From Prorocentrum cordatum (Eukaryota > Sar > Dinophyceae > Prorocentrales > Prorocentraceae), in NCBI GenBank assembly GCA_963575745.1, contig CAUYUJ010016482.1, positions 100,015 through 164,014 on the forward strand: a stretch of DNA of 64,000 nt, in the 5' to 3' direction. Shown piece after piece: positions 54,690 through 63,631 of the stretch. The number at the start of each line of letters is the position of its first letter. Position 1 is the first letter of the stretch. Both the position numbers and the translations under genes were made by a program. A model generated the notes under the pieces. It was not told where the DNA came from. It searched no databases and saw only the letters and a list, made by a program, of their open reading frames with translations.

Positions 54690-55680
54690 GGCCCGACCCA
54701 TCTACACTCATTCGGGCTGCCCGTGTAAGGTTGCTGGGGTCCGTGGTCCACACAGGCCCTCGGCTGGCCTTCGCAGTGATTGCAGCTGAGTGGGAAACCC
54801 TCGAACACGACACGGTACGCCAACAGCGAACCGCAATGGGGTTCTGGATTACGGATCTACAGTGGCTGCAGGAATTTGCAAGATAGTGTTCAGATCTTCC
54901 CGATCCCGCCGCCAATTTCGGTGCATGGGAAGCGTTCATACAACGCAGTCGACCAGCATGGAGCCGGGCTATTCAGATAGGGGGCTACGCACATACACAG
55001 CATTTGACACGACTCACAGTTGCCCAACACATGGAACGACAGTTCTTTGCTGACACGACCGCTGCGGGTGTACCTGCCAGGGTCTACACCGACGCACAGG
55101 GCATGGTCGTCCCGCCACCGCCAGCACCCATACCCACTACGCACACCTGCCCCTCATGCGGGCTACAGTACCAGCGTCACCGCGCACTACGCGTCCATAT
55201 CGCGCGCAACCACCGCCAACTTACTACCCTTGCGCGGGGATGCGCATCACCGACATGCACCTGCACGGCATGCCTCAATACCTACTACGCCCGACCCCAC
55301 CTCATCGATCACCTATCGATCGATTCACTACGATGCTTGCTCGTAGGCATACTATCTAACGGCAACCCAGCCTACCACATCACGCAGCCCATCGACCCCA
55401 CACCACGACCACCTGGCACCACCCCGCAGGTCCACATACCTCGACGTCACGTTGTTGTGCCCACATCACGTGCCCAAGGCCCCCTCCCCGAAGTAGCCAG
55501 CACGACAGCCAACACCGTCACGCAAGCAGCAGCCCAACTGGCCCTCCTCGAATGCGACCCCTACCTCACCAAAGCCGCCAAGGATACCCTACGGCCGCCA
55601 AGATGCCCCACCACAGCCCCCAGGCCTTCGCATACCCACCACAACAAATCGAACGTTATCCCACCCGCATGTTCCTGACT
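54690..55680 (+). pseudogene. 3' remnant of a non-LTR retrotransposon with two zinc-finger motifs
   Basis: The piece 54668-54886 reads 'LIRAARVRLLGSVVHTGPRL' and 'WETLEHDTVRQQRTAMGFWI', a Trp/Arg-rich segment of the kind that follows the reverse transcriptase domain in LINE polyproteins. After a stop at about 54884 and frame changes, the main frame 55004-55678 (224 residues) has 'THTCPSCGLQYQRHRALRVH' (C-x2-C-x12-H-x4-H) at about residues 48-68. It is followed by 'CTCTACLNTYYARPHLIDHL' (C-x2-C-x12-H) near residues 88-107. Paired finger motifs at the C-terminus are known from several LINE proteins, where they bind nucleic acid. Catalytic domains are missing, so this is a 5'-truncated relic. 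Confidence 0.55.
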
Positions 55681-56504
55681 TGCCAGTGCACAGGCACTGC
55701 CGCGCAGATGCTTCCGATCGCCATCAAGTGGGCTGCGTACTTTGTACTCAACCTCTGCTGCGGACGCCGACGGGCAGGCGACATTCAGGTATACCTCGAA
55801 TGGACGCACTGCGATGTTAATTTCACCCTAGTAGTACTTTCGATCGATGTCGCTATCGATCCCGTTAGGGGTAACATGATGCGACGACAGACGCTGGAGA
55901 CGTGGAAGGAGCACATAATTGCTAAGCGAGTTGTCCTGTCGGGGCGGTCCCGAAGCGTGCCAGGGCTTCCTTGGTGCCCCTCGGCGGCCACATGCGAACT
56001 CTAGAGCGGTGGCCCATGCCAAGAAACACCCTGCTTGCCTCCAGGGTGCCCTGGGTTTCTTTGGTTTCGATGGTTCTGCCATGGCGAGCGTGACGTTCCC
56101 ATGCCAAAAATCCATGGACGTCCTGGGGTCTGAGGGTTGGGTTTCTTGTGAAAGGTTTCTTGTGGTCGGGCCCCTGCTGTACACCCACCCCCCACGATTT
56201 CTGCGGGAGAGGGTGGGGTTTCACTTCGCTCGGGAGCTCCTGGGAGCAGTGAACCCCACCTCCCCCCGTAGTGTTCGCATGTGGCCGCCGGACCCCGCCT
56301 CGCGTTCTTGGGTGTCGAGGGGGTGGCGTTGAATTCCGGATCCGTTTTTCATGGTCCTGGGGCGCGGAGACGACGCCCGAGGGTCCAAGCCGGAGGAAGA
56401 TTGGCCAGACCGAGACAATTAGATCGTCGGAGGAGGGGGGGGGGTCAACGCATCACGTGCCGAGGAAGGAAAGCGCCGAGTGGGCGCATCAAAAGACAAC
56501 GGCA
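55681..56504. other. Stretch downstream of the LINE remnant
   Basis: 55552-56004 is open in another frame ('FVLNLCCGRRRAGDIQVYLE') and may be further relic. About 56010-56340 looks unique. No gene is called. Confidence 0.35.
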
Positions 56505-56545
56505 TAGGCATCAGCATGCGGAGCTGCGCGCGGAGTTCTCTCGTC
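56505..56545. mobile_element. Palindromic element, one short arm
   Basis: 'GCGGAGCTGCGCGCGGAGTT' corresponds to the left arm of 43545-43725. It directly abuts the inverted repeat that follows. Confidence 0.45.
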
Positions 56546-56546
56546 G

Positions 56547-56735
56547 GCGAGCGAGTGGGGAGGGAAGGTGAGAAGGAGAAGGCCCCCTCTCTCAGAAGCC
56601 CTGGCGCCTTCTGAAAAGCTTCATGCGTCTTCGAGGGAGGCTTAGAACACTTCTCAGAAGGCCAGGGGACTTCCGAGCCTTCTGAGAAGGCCTTCTCCTT
56701 CTCACTTCCCTCCCCCCGCTCGCCGCCGATTAGAG
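56547..56735. mobile_element. Inverted-repeat element of about 190 bp
   Basis: The left arm (about 56547-56617: 'CGGCGAGCGAGTGGGGAGGG', 'GTGAGAAGGAGAAGGCC', 'CAGAAGCCCTGGCGCCTTCT') and the right arm (about 56660-56733) pair over about 70 bp with few mismatches around a ~40-base loop. The arms share 'CTTCTGAGAAG' with 51063-51330. It contains no coding capacity. Confidence 0.8.
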
Positions 56736-56934
56736 CCAGTTCGTTGAAATATGGTCCAGTTCCAGGTCGGAAGGGGCTCGGTGATTCCTTAGATTTGCAT
56801 GCGTTCCGTTGCTCTTCTGGTGGCGAGCCCGTTGGGGGTTCAGTCGGATTTTGCAACCGTTTCTTTGGATTCAACTGCTCGACTAAGAACACATGGGCTT
56901 CGTTCCTGATTTGTCGTTCCTTACTTCAGCCCGA
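56736..56934. other. Unique stretch
   Basis: Nothing recognised. Confidence 0.4.
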
Positions 56935-57045
56935 CTGTGTTGTTGTTGTAGGTGTTGCTGTTGTTGCTGTTGTTGTTATTGCCGTCGTCGTCGTCGTTGT
57001 TGTTGTTGCTGTTGTTGCTGTTGTTGTTGTTGTTGTTGGAAAAGG
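56935..57045. repeat. GTT trinucleotide microsatellite
   Basis: GTT triplets with GCT and GTC variants, followed by 'GGCGTGCGTGGGAGCCCC', whose inverted form flanks the AAC/GTT repeat near 62125. Confidence 0.92.
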
Positions 57046-57129
57046 CGTGCGTGGGAGCCCCGGCCGCCCCCCCCCCCCCAAGCAACCGAGCAACCGAGCA
57101 ACCCTCTCTGGGGGTCTCCTGGAGGCGCC

Positions 57130-57423
57130 ACGGATTCCCTAATAGGATTTCCTAGGAAGTCTATAGGCTTCCATAGGAATTCTATAGACCTCCCTAGGAA
57201 TTCTATAGGCCCCCATCGGAATTCTATAGGCCTCCATAGGAATTCTTCAGGCCCTCATGGGAATTCTATAGGCCTCCATAGGAATTCGATGCGCCTCCAT
57301 AGGAATTCTATAGGTCTCCATAGGAGTTCTATATAAGCCCCAATAGAACTTTTATCGGCCTCCATAGGGATTTTATCGGCCTCCCTAGGAATTCTATAGG
57401 CATCCGTAGGAATTCTATAACCC

Positions 57424-57425
<2 letters not shown>
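57130..57425. repeat. TAGGAATTCTATAGGCCTCC minisatellite
   Basis: About 10 units of 30-31 bp with half-units of ~15. Each carries GAATTC and often TAGGCCTCCATA. Confidence 0.92.
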
Positions 57426-57455
<30 letters not shown>

Positions 57456-57530
57456 CTCGCCGTCGTCGTCGTCGTCGTCGTCGCCGCCGTCGTCGTTGTC
57501 GTCGTTGTCGTCGTCGTCCTCGGTTTCGTC
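57425..57530. repeat. GTC trinucleotide microsatellite
   Basis: GTC/GCC triplets. About 57530-57610 is GC-rich. Confidence 0.92.
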
Positions 57531-57614
57531 GCCCCGCCACCGCGCGCCACCTGGCGTGCCCGCCCGGTGGGAGGGGCAGGGAGATAGAGGGACATTGGCG
57601 GGGCGGAGGACGAG

Positions 57615-57930
57615 GCCGCCGACGAAGACAATGACAATGATACTGATGGTGATGATGACGACGACGATGATGATGATGCGGATGCGGATGAGGATGCTGC
57701 TGATGATGATGATGATGATGGGGATGACGATGATGATGGTGTTGATGAGGATGACGTGGATGAGGATGATGATGACGATGATGATGATGATGACGACGAC
57801 GACGACGACTACGATGATGATGGTGATGATGACGACGATGATGATGATGATGATGGGGATGGTGATGATGAGGACGACGTGGATGAGGATGATGACGATG
57901 ACGATGATGATGATGATGATGATGATGATT

Positions 57931-57976
<46 letters not shown>

Positions 57977-58060
57977 GTAAGACGAGGTGGACGATGATGC
58001 TGATGATGAGTAAGACGAGGTGGACGATGAGTAAGACGAGGTTGATGATGATGATGATGC

Positions 58061-58095
<35 letters not shown>

Positions 58096-58105
58096 CTGAT
58101 GAGTA
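57615..58105. repeat. GAT trinucleotide array
   Basis: GAT triplets with GAC, GGT and GCT. 'GAGTAAGACGAGGT' recurs four times towards the end (about 57974, 58008, 58029 and 58099). Confidence 0.94.
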
Positions 58106-58109
58106 AGAC

Positions 58110-58230
58110 GAGGTACAGTCTGTATCGGATCTGTATAGGATCCCATACAGTCTGTATTGGATCTCTAAAGGATCCTATACAGTCTGTATCGGATCTCTGT
58201 AGGATCCTATACAGTCTGTATCGGATCTCT
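58110..58230. repeat. 32-bp tandem repeat, left part (about 3.7 copies)
   Basis: CTGTATCGGATCTCTACAGG-type units start at 58120, 58152, 58184 and 58216, exactly 32 bases apart. The array stops at the 3' end of the LINE and resumes at 61496, so the LINE interrupts it. Confidence 0.93.
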
Positions 58231-58333
58231 AACGGAACGGAACGGAACGGAAGTCGAGTACGGGCCGTGCGCGACGCGCACTGCCACGTGCCCCCAAACA
58301 GGGCTCGACTGTTGGCAGCCGTGGATGCCGTGC

Positions 58334-60106
58334 TCACCGCCTGCAGAACTCAATGTAATCATCCTCCATCTGTTTCCAATAGTCCCGGTCTTGTGCGGCT
58401 GCGATCCAAGAGGAACCGCCAACCGGCCTCCCTGCTGTGCCTGTGAAGAACTTGCTCAAACTATCGCACCAGCGCGTTAAGGGCCTCGCCTGCGCTCTGC
58501 AACCTGTCAAAGACCAATCCAGCATAACCTTCGTCCAACGGCCGTCGGTCCGTCTTGCAACATGTCCTGCCCACTGAAACTTTCGTTTCGAAATTTCTTC
58601 AACCCAATTGCGAACACCGTGCTCCCGGCTAACCTTGACCGCTGTGCGCGTCGAGCGCATAATCCAGCTGACCCAATCTTTTAAATTCTTCTCGCCATCA
58701 ATACCAATAACAACTTTCCTTTTCACACCAACGACTGATCTCAACATTTGCCGCTGCAACCTGTTGATCACGGACTCGCGCTTTGAAGTCAATGTCCAAG
58801 ACGAGCAACCATATAAAAAGGTAGGCTGGACACAAGAAACAAACAGTCGCAAACGTTGTGATAAAGGATAACACCGACTCGTCAACTCATCCCGGTAAAT
58901 GGCAAATTTCGCCCATGCTTTCGCCACTCTGTTCTTCAGCTCAATGTCCTGGGTCTCGGTAAGATTGAGAAGCTTGCCCAAATACATCGTGGCAGCGCTG
59001 TCCGGTAGTACTTCGAAGCTGCGTGATTGTACAGTTACCGTGGATGCCGATGTGCCCCTGCCGAAACCGTTCCACAGAATCTTTGTCTTCTCCTCGTGCA
59101 CTTCCAATCCAAATTCCCTCGCTTTACAAATCAAATCGTCCAGCATGTGTTTTGCCTGGTAAAACGAGCCGGCCACCAGCATCAGGTCATCTGCAAAACG
59201 TAAGTTTGTCAGTCTTCGCGATTTGTATGTCTGAACACCCCACCGCCGCCGCTGCCACTTGTCCTGTAACCCGCGCATGAGCTTCTCGAGTGCTGCATTA
59301 AACAAAACTGGTGAAATCGGGTCCCCTTGTCTTACACCACGCCGTATGTCGAAAGATTTGCTGGTCCTATCGCCCTGTACTGCGCAAGACTGCCCTCGGT
59401 AGATACGTTGCAATACCTGGACATAGGTCGAAGGCACCCTCTGCTCGCGCAGCGCCGCCCACAAACAGTCATGATTGAGAGAATCGAAAGCCTTCCGGAA
59501 ATCCACCGCTACCAACCACAACGGTGTCTGGTACTCGCGAAATATCTCTGACAATAAAGTGACAACGAAGATGTGGTCGTCGCAAGAAAATCCGGCTCGG
59601 AATCCCGCCTGGTCCACTGACTGCTCTGACAACAAGGTGTCCTTGATCCTTCCAAGCACCACTCTGCTGGAAAGTTTGTAGAGAATTGGCAATATCGTTA
59701 TTGGGCGGTAGTTGTCTACAGACTTGGGGTCCCCTTTCTTGAACAGGACTTTGAGGCGGGAGTGCCTCCAATACTCAGGCAACTCAGCGTTTGGATGTAA
59801 AATATCTGAGAAAAGACCCGCAATTGCCAATAGTAGCTTGTCGCTGCCTTCCTTCAACAATTCCGCTACCACACCGCGTGTGTCAGCACTCTTGCCGTTG
59901 GACATCAACTTCAATTGGCCACGAAGCTCGTCAACATCCACAGGGGCAAAAACATCACCAACAGAAGCAACATCGCATCCCTCAGAATTGGTTGTGTTTT
60001 CCTCCCGGCTGGCGTACAAGGCTGTATAAAAATCTGCAAAAATATCAACAATATCTTGTCTATCTGTCTTCTGGTTGCCCTCCGCATCCCGAATACATCC
60101 AATCAT
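58334..60106 (-). CDS. LINE reverse transcriptase (590 residues)
   Basis: Copies element RNA into DNA at the nicked target. Visible motifs: 'NYRPITILPILYKLSSR' (about 132-148), 'DQAGFRAGFSCDDH' (165-178), 'VAVDFRKAFDSLNHD' with the first catalytic Asp (202), 'RRGVRQGDPISPVLFN' (255-270), and 'LRFADDLMLVAG' with the catalytic Asp pair (306-307; Phe replaces the more usual Tyr). A thumb region follows to about 430, then a C-terminal segment with 'RKFQWAGHVARRTDGRWTK' (508-526), common after the reverse transcriptase in RTE-like and related LINE clades. The length and all catalytic residues fit an active enzyme. The upstream frame shift near 60110 means the Met at 60106 is not necessarily the natural start. 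Clade assignment is inference. Confidence 0.9.
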   Translation of the reverse strand: MIGCIRDAEGNQKTDRQDIVDIFADFYTALYASREENTTNSEGCDVASVGDVFAPVDVDELRGQLKLMSNGKSADTRGVVAELLKEGSDKLLLAIAGLFSDILHPNAELPEYWRHSRLKVLFKKGDPKSVDNYRPITILPILYKLSSRVVLGRIKDTLLSEQSVDQAGFRAGFSCDDHIFVVTLLSEIFREYQTPLWLVAVDFRKAFDSLNHDCLWAALREQRVPSTYVQVLQRIYRGQSCAVQGDRTSKSFDIRRGVRQGDPISPVLFNAALEKLMRGLQDKWQRRRWGVQTYKSRRLTNLRFADDLMLVAGSFYQAKHMLDDLICKAREFGLEVHEEKTKILWNGFGRGTSASTVTVQSRSFEVLPDSAATMYLGKLLNLTETQDIELKNRVAKAWAKFAIYRDELTSRCYPLSQRLRLFVSCVQPTFLYGCSSWTLTSKRESVINRLQRQMLRSVVGVKRKVVIGIDGEKNLKDWVSWIMRSTRTAVKVSREHGVRNWVEEISKRKFQWAGHVARRTDGRWTKVMLDWSLTGCRAQARPLTRWCDSLSKFFTGTAGRPVGGSSWIAAAQDRDYWKQMEDDYIEFCRR

Positions 60107-60486
60107 ACAGGTCCACTCCTCTTGATACCGGCGATGTTCTTGAGATCCCGAAGCTGGTCAAGTATATTTCCTATTTTTGCTCTCTTCCTCGCCATCAGAA
60201 CTGCATGCATTTCCTTTTGTATCAGCTTGGCGACGCACCTTTCGGAAGGCTTGTCCCTCCGAGCACGGGCCTCCTTCCTCTCCACGAGCAATTTGTTCAG
60301 CTTCTCCTGATAGCGCTCCCTCGTGTTGGTGTTCACCTGAACGCCTTGCTTAAACTCCCGGCCAAGATGCAAAAGCATATCTTCTATCTGTTTGCACCGA
60401 TCTTCCAACGACCCGTGCGCCGAATAATCTTTGTCAAGAGGCTCGTCCAAAGCCGCGCGGTAATTATCTCGATCCAATCCTTTCAA
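60103..60486 (-). pseudogene. LINE linker segment (127 residues, out of frame)
   Basis: Charged helical sequence ('RERYQEKLNKLLVERKEARA') that would connect endonuclease and reverse transcriptase. It is shifted relative to both neighbours: the endonuclease frame stops at 60483 and this frame stops at 60103, three bases inside the next frame's start. I read this as one original polyprotein with two single-base or dinucleotide shifts, either decay or sequencing error. Confidence 0.75.
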
Positions 60487-61385
60487 CCGTGCAATGAAAC
60501 ATATTTGTCAGTATGTTGCGTGTTCTTCTTATCCCTGGCGCGGGCAACCACTCGAAACACCGACCTCACCGAACGATGATCTGCACCTAAATTGATGTCG
60601 CATCCTGCTTCGCAATCTTTCGGGATGAGCCACCTCCTCTTTTCAAACAAAATGTAATCGATCTGCCGCTCCACGTTGTCCTGTACATGAGTCCACTGCT
60701 TCTCGAAAGGTTTTCTGAAAATCGTGTTCAAAATCCGCAGCTTTCTCCCGGATGCCCATTGTACGAGTAACTGGCCTCTGTCATTCCTCACTCCAGCCCC
60801 ATGCTTGCCTAAAACTTGGGGGTCGTCGCCTGGCCCAGGCCCGCCAACAACAGCGTTGAAGTCACCAAATAACACTACAGTGCGGTTACTCCGGCGACCT
60901 TGTACACATACTTCGTCCAAAGCTGCGTACACTGCCTCAACTTCGACCTCATCGTCCCAAGAAATTGGCATATATGCAACTACTACCCTGAAGCGCCGTC
61001 CCACCACATCCAAATCAACGGCACATAGTCTTTCAGAAACCGGGTGGAAAGCACGAAATCCCTTGACCCACCGCTTGTTAAGTAAACATGCGACACCACG
61101 GCTGCCTGGTTTCCCACCTGCGCCTAAAAATAAATGCCCTGCAGTGGTCCAGATCTCGCTGGATTGCTCCCGCCACGTCTCATTCAAGGCGACGATGTCC
61201 CACCTCACCATATCCAGCTCCTCTAAAAGCAGCTGCTCGCGAACCTCACTCTTGATAGACATGACGTTTTTCAATAAGCAAGTCAGCTCTACAAACCCAT
61301 CCCGCCCAATTGCTACAGATATGCTGTCTTCCTCCGTCCCGCCTGTGCCCTGTATGTCCTGTCCAATAGCGGGAATCGCAACCAA
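60483..61385 (-). CDS. LINE apurinic-like endonuclease (300 residues)
   Basis: Nicks target DNA to prime reverse transcription. Catalytic motifs of the exonuclease-endonuclease-phosphatase fold are all visible: 'DIVALNETW' (Glu 69), 'VVVAYMP' (Tyr 138), 'LFGDFNAVVG' (Asp 175, Asn 177), 'NTIF' (Asn 220), 'QIDYILF' (Asp 243) and 'LGADHRSVRSVF' (Asp 269, His 270). The frame is open upstream of the Met at 61385 to the edge of the 32-bp array ('FQKDFTPTAEKDLDTQEEGA'), so the true start may lie further upstream or have been lost. A short acidic N-terminal part precedes the catalytic domain. Confidence 0.9.
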   Translation of the reverse strand: MVAIPAIGQDIQGTGGTEEDSISVAIGRDGFVELTCLLKNVMSIKSEVREQLLLEELDMVRWDIVALNETWREQSSEIWTTAGHLFLGAGGKPGSRGVACLLNKRWVKGFRAFHPVSERLCAVDLDVVGRRFRVVVAYMPISWDDEVEVEAVYAALDEVCVQGRRSNRTVVLFGDFNAVVGGPGPGDDPQVLGKHGAGVRNDRGQLLVQWASGRKLRILNTIFRKPFEKQWTHVQDNVERQIDYILFEKRRWLIPKDCEAGCDINLGADHRSVRSVFRVVARARDKKNTQHTDKYVSLHG

Positions 61386-61495
61386 CTCGCTGGCCCCCTC
61401 CTCCTGCGTATCAAGATCCTTCTCGGCCGTAGGCGTAAAATCCTTCTGAAAATCAGTCGCGTCCGGCAGGCAAACCGGAAAGTCCCCTCTAGATC

Positions 61496-61890
61496 CTGTA
61501 TCGGATCTCTACAGGATACCATACAGTCTGTATCGGATATGTATAGGATACTATACAGTCTGTATCGGATCTCTACAGGATCCCTGTATCGGATCTCTAC
61601 AGGATCCATACAGTCTAGATCGGATCTATATAGGATCCTATACAGACTGTATCGGATCTCTACAGGATACCATACAGTCTAGATCGGATCTATATAGGAT
61701 CCTATACAGACTGTATCGGATCTCTACAGGATCCCATACAGTCTGTGTCGGATCTGTACAGGATCCTATACAGTCTGTATCGAATCTCTACAGGATCCCA
61801 TACAGTCTGTATCGGATCTGTATAGGGTCCTATACAGTCTGTATCGGATCTCTACAGGATCTCATACAGTCTGTATCGGATCTGTATTGA
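61496..61890. repeat. 32-bp tandem repeat, right part (about 12 copies)
   Basis: Same unit as 58110-58230, with alternating 'CTCTACAGGATCCCATACAG' and 'CTGTATAGGATCCTATACAG' versions, suggesting a 64-bp higher-order unit. One unit near 61580 is shortened. Confidence 0.93.
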
Positions 61891-62120
61891 AGCGGCGGCA
61901 CGCTGGCACGCATACGTTTTTCACCCATAGGACCACGTCAAGGTCCGTTAGGGAGTCCAAGGGAGTTCCAGTTTTTTTTGGGGGGGGGGGTGCTGGTTGC
62001 AGTTGCTGTTGCTGGGGGGGGGTCAGAATGCGTCCACGGGGCTCTGAGCGCAGCCTTCGAAATAAGGCGAGGGCGGGTCCGGACGGCTAGAGCTCACGGG
62101 GCTCCCACGCACTCCTTTTC
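61891..62120. other. Unique stretch with G runs
   Basis: G11 lies at about 61980-61990. 'CGGGGCTCCCACGCACTCC' (about 62096) is the inverted counterpart of sequence at about 57038-57056. Confidence 0.5.
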
Positions 62121-62121
62121 C

Positions 62122-62157
<36 letters not shown>

Positions 62158-62172
62158 CTGTTGTTGCTGCAA
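62121..62172. repeat. GTT trinucleotide microsatellite
   Basis: GTT triplets with GCT and GAT variants. Confidence 0.9.
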
Positions 62173-62999
62173 ACCGGGGGCTAACGCCACTTTTTGGTGA
62201 CACCCACGCTCTCTGATTAAAAATAGGATGCGGGCTCCGAGGGAACACTGTAATGCAATCGTTTCGTTCCCTCCGGCGGCCCATATTGTCGCATCTCTGC
62301 CGGCAATATACCGAGTGTTCGTGTGGAGTACTGAGCCGCAGGGAGGTCATCCAGTTTTTTTGGGAGCGTGGCGTTCGGCACGGGGTTTGGAGCCTCCAGA
62401 GGTCGGAGATTTGCTCCAGCATTGGCTGCATCCCGAGTTGTTTTGTGACGGTTCCAGGGCTTGTTGATGGCTCCTGGAGGCTGAAAATGACAAAGAAATT
62501 TTCCCTCCGCGATATTCTCACGACGCGAGGCCTTCAGGCTTCATTTGAGACGAAGGAGAGGACAGGAGGAGGGGATGAGATGACGGAGAGGAGAGGAGGA
62601 GAGAGAGGAGGAAGAGGGGGGAAGTGGTGGCATGGGGTCCAGCTCCAGTCCAGAACCGTCTTCACAGAAATGAAGTCTAGCATCTTCGAGCGGACTTCGG
62701 AGGCCTCCTAGTACGTATGGGAGTGCTGACATCGAATAGCCTTCTGGCCATCCCACCAGCGTGCCAGTGTTGTGGATCAGAGTCCTCAGGAACGCTGGCA
62801 TGGGGTCCAGCGCCTGCCAGGGCGCCTGTAGGGGGCTCAACCACAGTACTTGTTTGGAAACAACAAACGGGCCGAAGTCCGGGCCACGGAATCCCACTTC
62901 ACCCGCGCACCCAGGGATGGTGTAAGACCTCTCGGCCCCCCCACTCTGCTTATACACACACGCACATGCGCATCCATCCTTGACTTCACTGCCACGCCG
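62173..62999. other. Non-coding stretch
   Basis: A purine-rich GAGA stretch lies at about 62545-62625. 'GGCATGGGGTCCAGC' occurs at about 62629 and 62798. No gene is supported. Confidence 0.5.
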
Positions 63000-63600
63000 T
63001 CCCCCCCCCCTTGCCGCGGACGCCCTCTGGCCTTCCGGGTGCGTGCGGCTGGCTCCAAGACAGCCCCCTGGTGGCTCCAGGACGGCCAGACATGGATCCG
63101 AGACGGCCCCAAGACGGCCCCAAGACGGCAACACATAGGATGGGGGCGTTGGTGAAGGAATGCACCCAGGGGGTTGCAGACCTCGGAGAATTCGTTATCT
63201 GATGAGGGCGGCGGTGACATCCGTGGCCAAGCCTCGATTGGAGTTCCAGCGGCCTCCAGACCCTGGATTCCTTAGCTAAGGGTTCTTTATCCAATGCCCC
63301 CACCGTAGTTCCAACACTGCCCAGGACGCCTCCCAGGCAGCCAAGAGGGCCCAAAGAGAGCGTCCTAGAGGACCCCCAAGGGCACAAAGTAATGGTGTTT
63401 GAATGGTGTACGTTTCCTCGCGTTTTCGGACGTCTGCGCGCCCAAGAGGGCCCCACAGATCCCACAGGCCAGCCCAACACGACCCCCCCAGCAGAGCTCC
63501 AAGACGGTCCAAGACCGCCCAGCCCACGAGGCCCCCAATTCGGCTTCAGATGGCCCCAAGAAGGCCCCAGAAGGGCTCCAAGAGGGGTCCGCAGCAATTT
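63000..63600. repeat. GGCCCCAAGACGG minisatellite (reverse of the 28.3 and 53.2 kb family)
   Basis: Degenerate units such as 'GACGGCCCCAAGACGGC' and 'GGCCCCAAGAAGGCCCCAGA' are the reverse complement of CTCTTGGGGCC units. An 'AACAAGAAC..'-free, unique part at about 63180-63300 interrupts them. Open frames on both strands are repeat-driven. Confidence 0.7.
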
Positions 63601-63631
63601 TGGTTCGAGCCATTCCTGTTCGAGCAGCGCG

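Larger units (their letters stand above)
58231..61495 (-). mobile_element. Nearly complete LINE (non-LTR retrotransposon) inserted into the 32-bp array
   Basis: On the minus strand: an APE-type endonuclease, a linker and a reverse transcriptase, then a ~95-base 3' untranslated region and a tail of four CCGTT units (58231-58250). CTGTATCGGATCTCT flanks both ends (58216-58230 and 61496-61510) and fits a 15-bp target duplication, although the array itself contains this word repeatedly. Total 3265 bp. No first open frame (ORF1) is present, so it is either an ORF1-less type or 5' truncated. Two frameshifts separate the three coding pieces; the catalytic residues are intact. Confidence 0.88.

Noticed and set aside
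58899-61449. Plus-strand frames opposite the LINE
   Set aside because: Antisense shadows of the endonuclease and reverse transcriptase frames, which have clear catalytic motifs.
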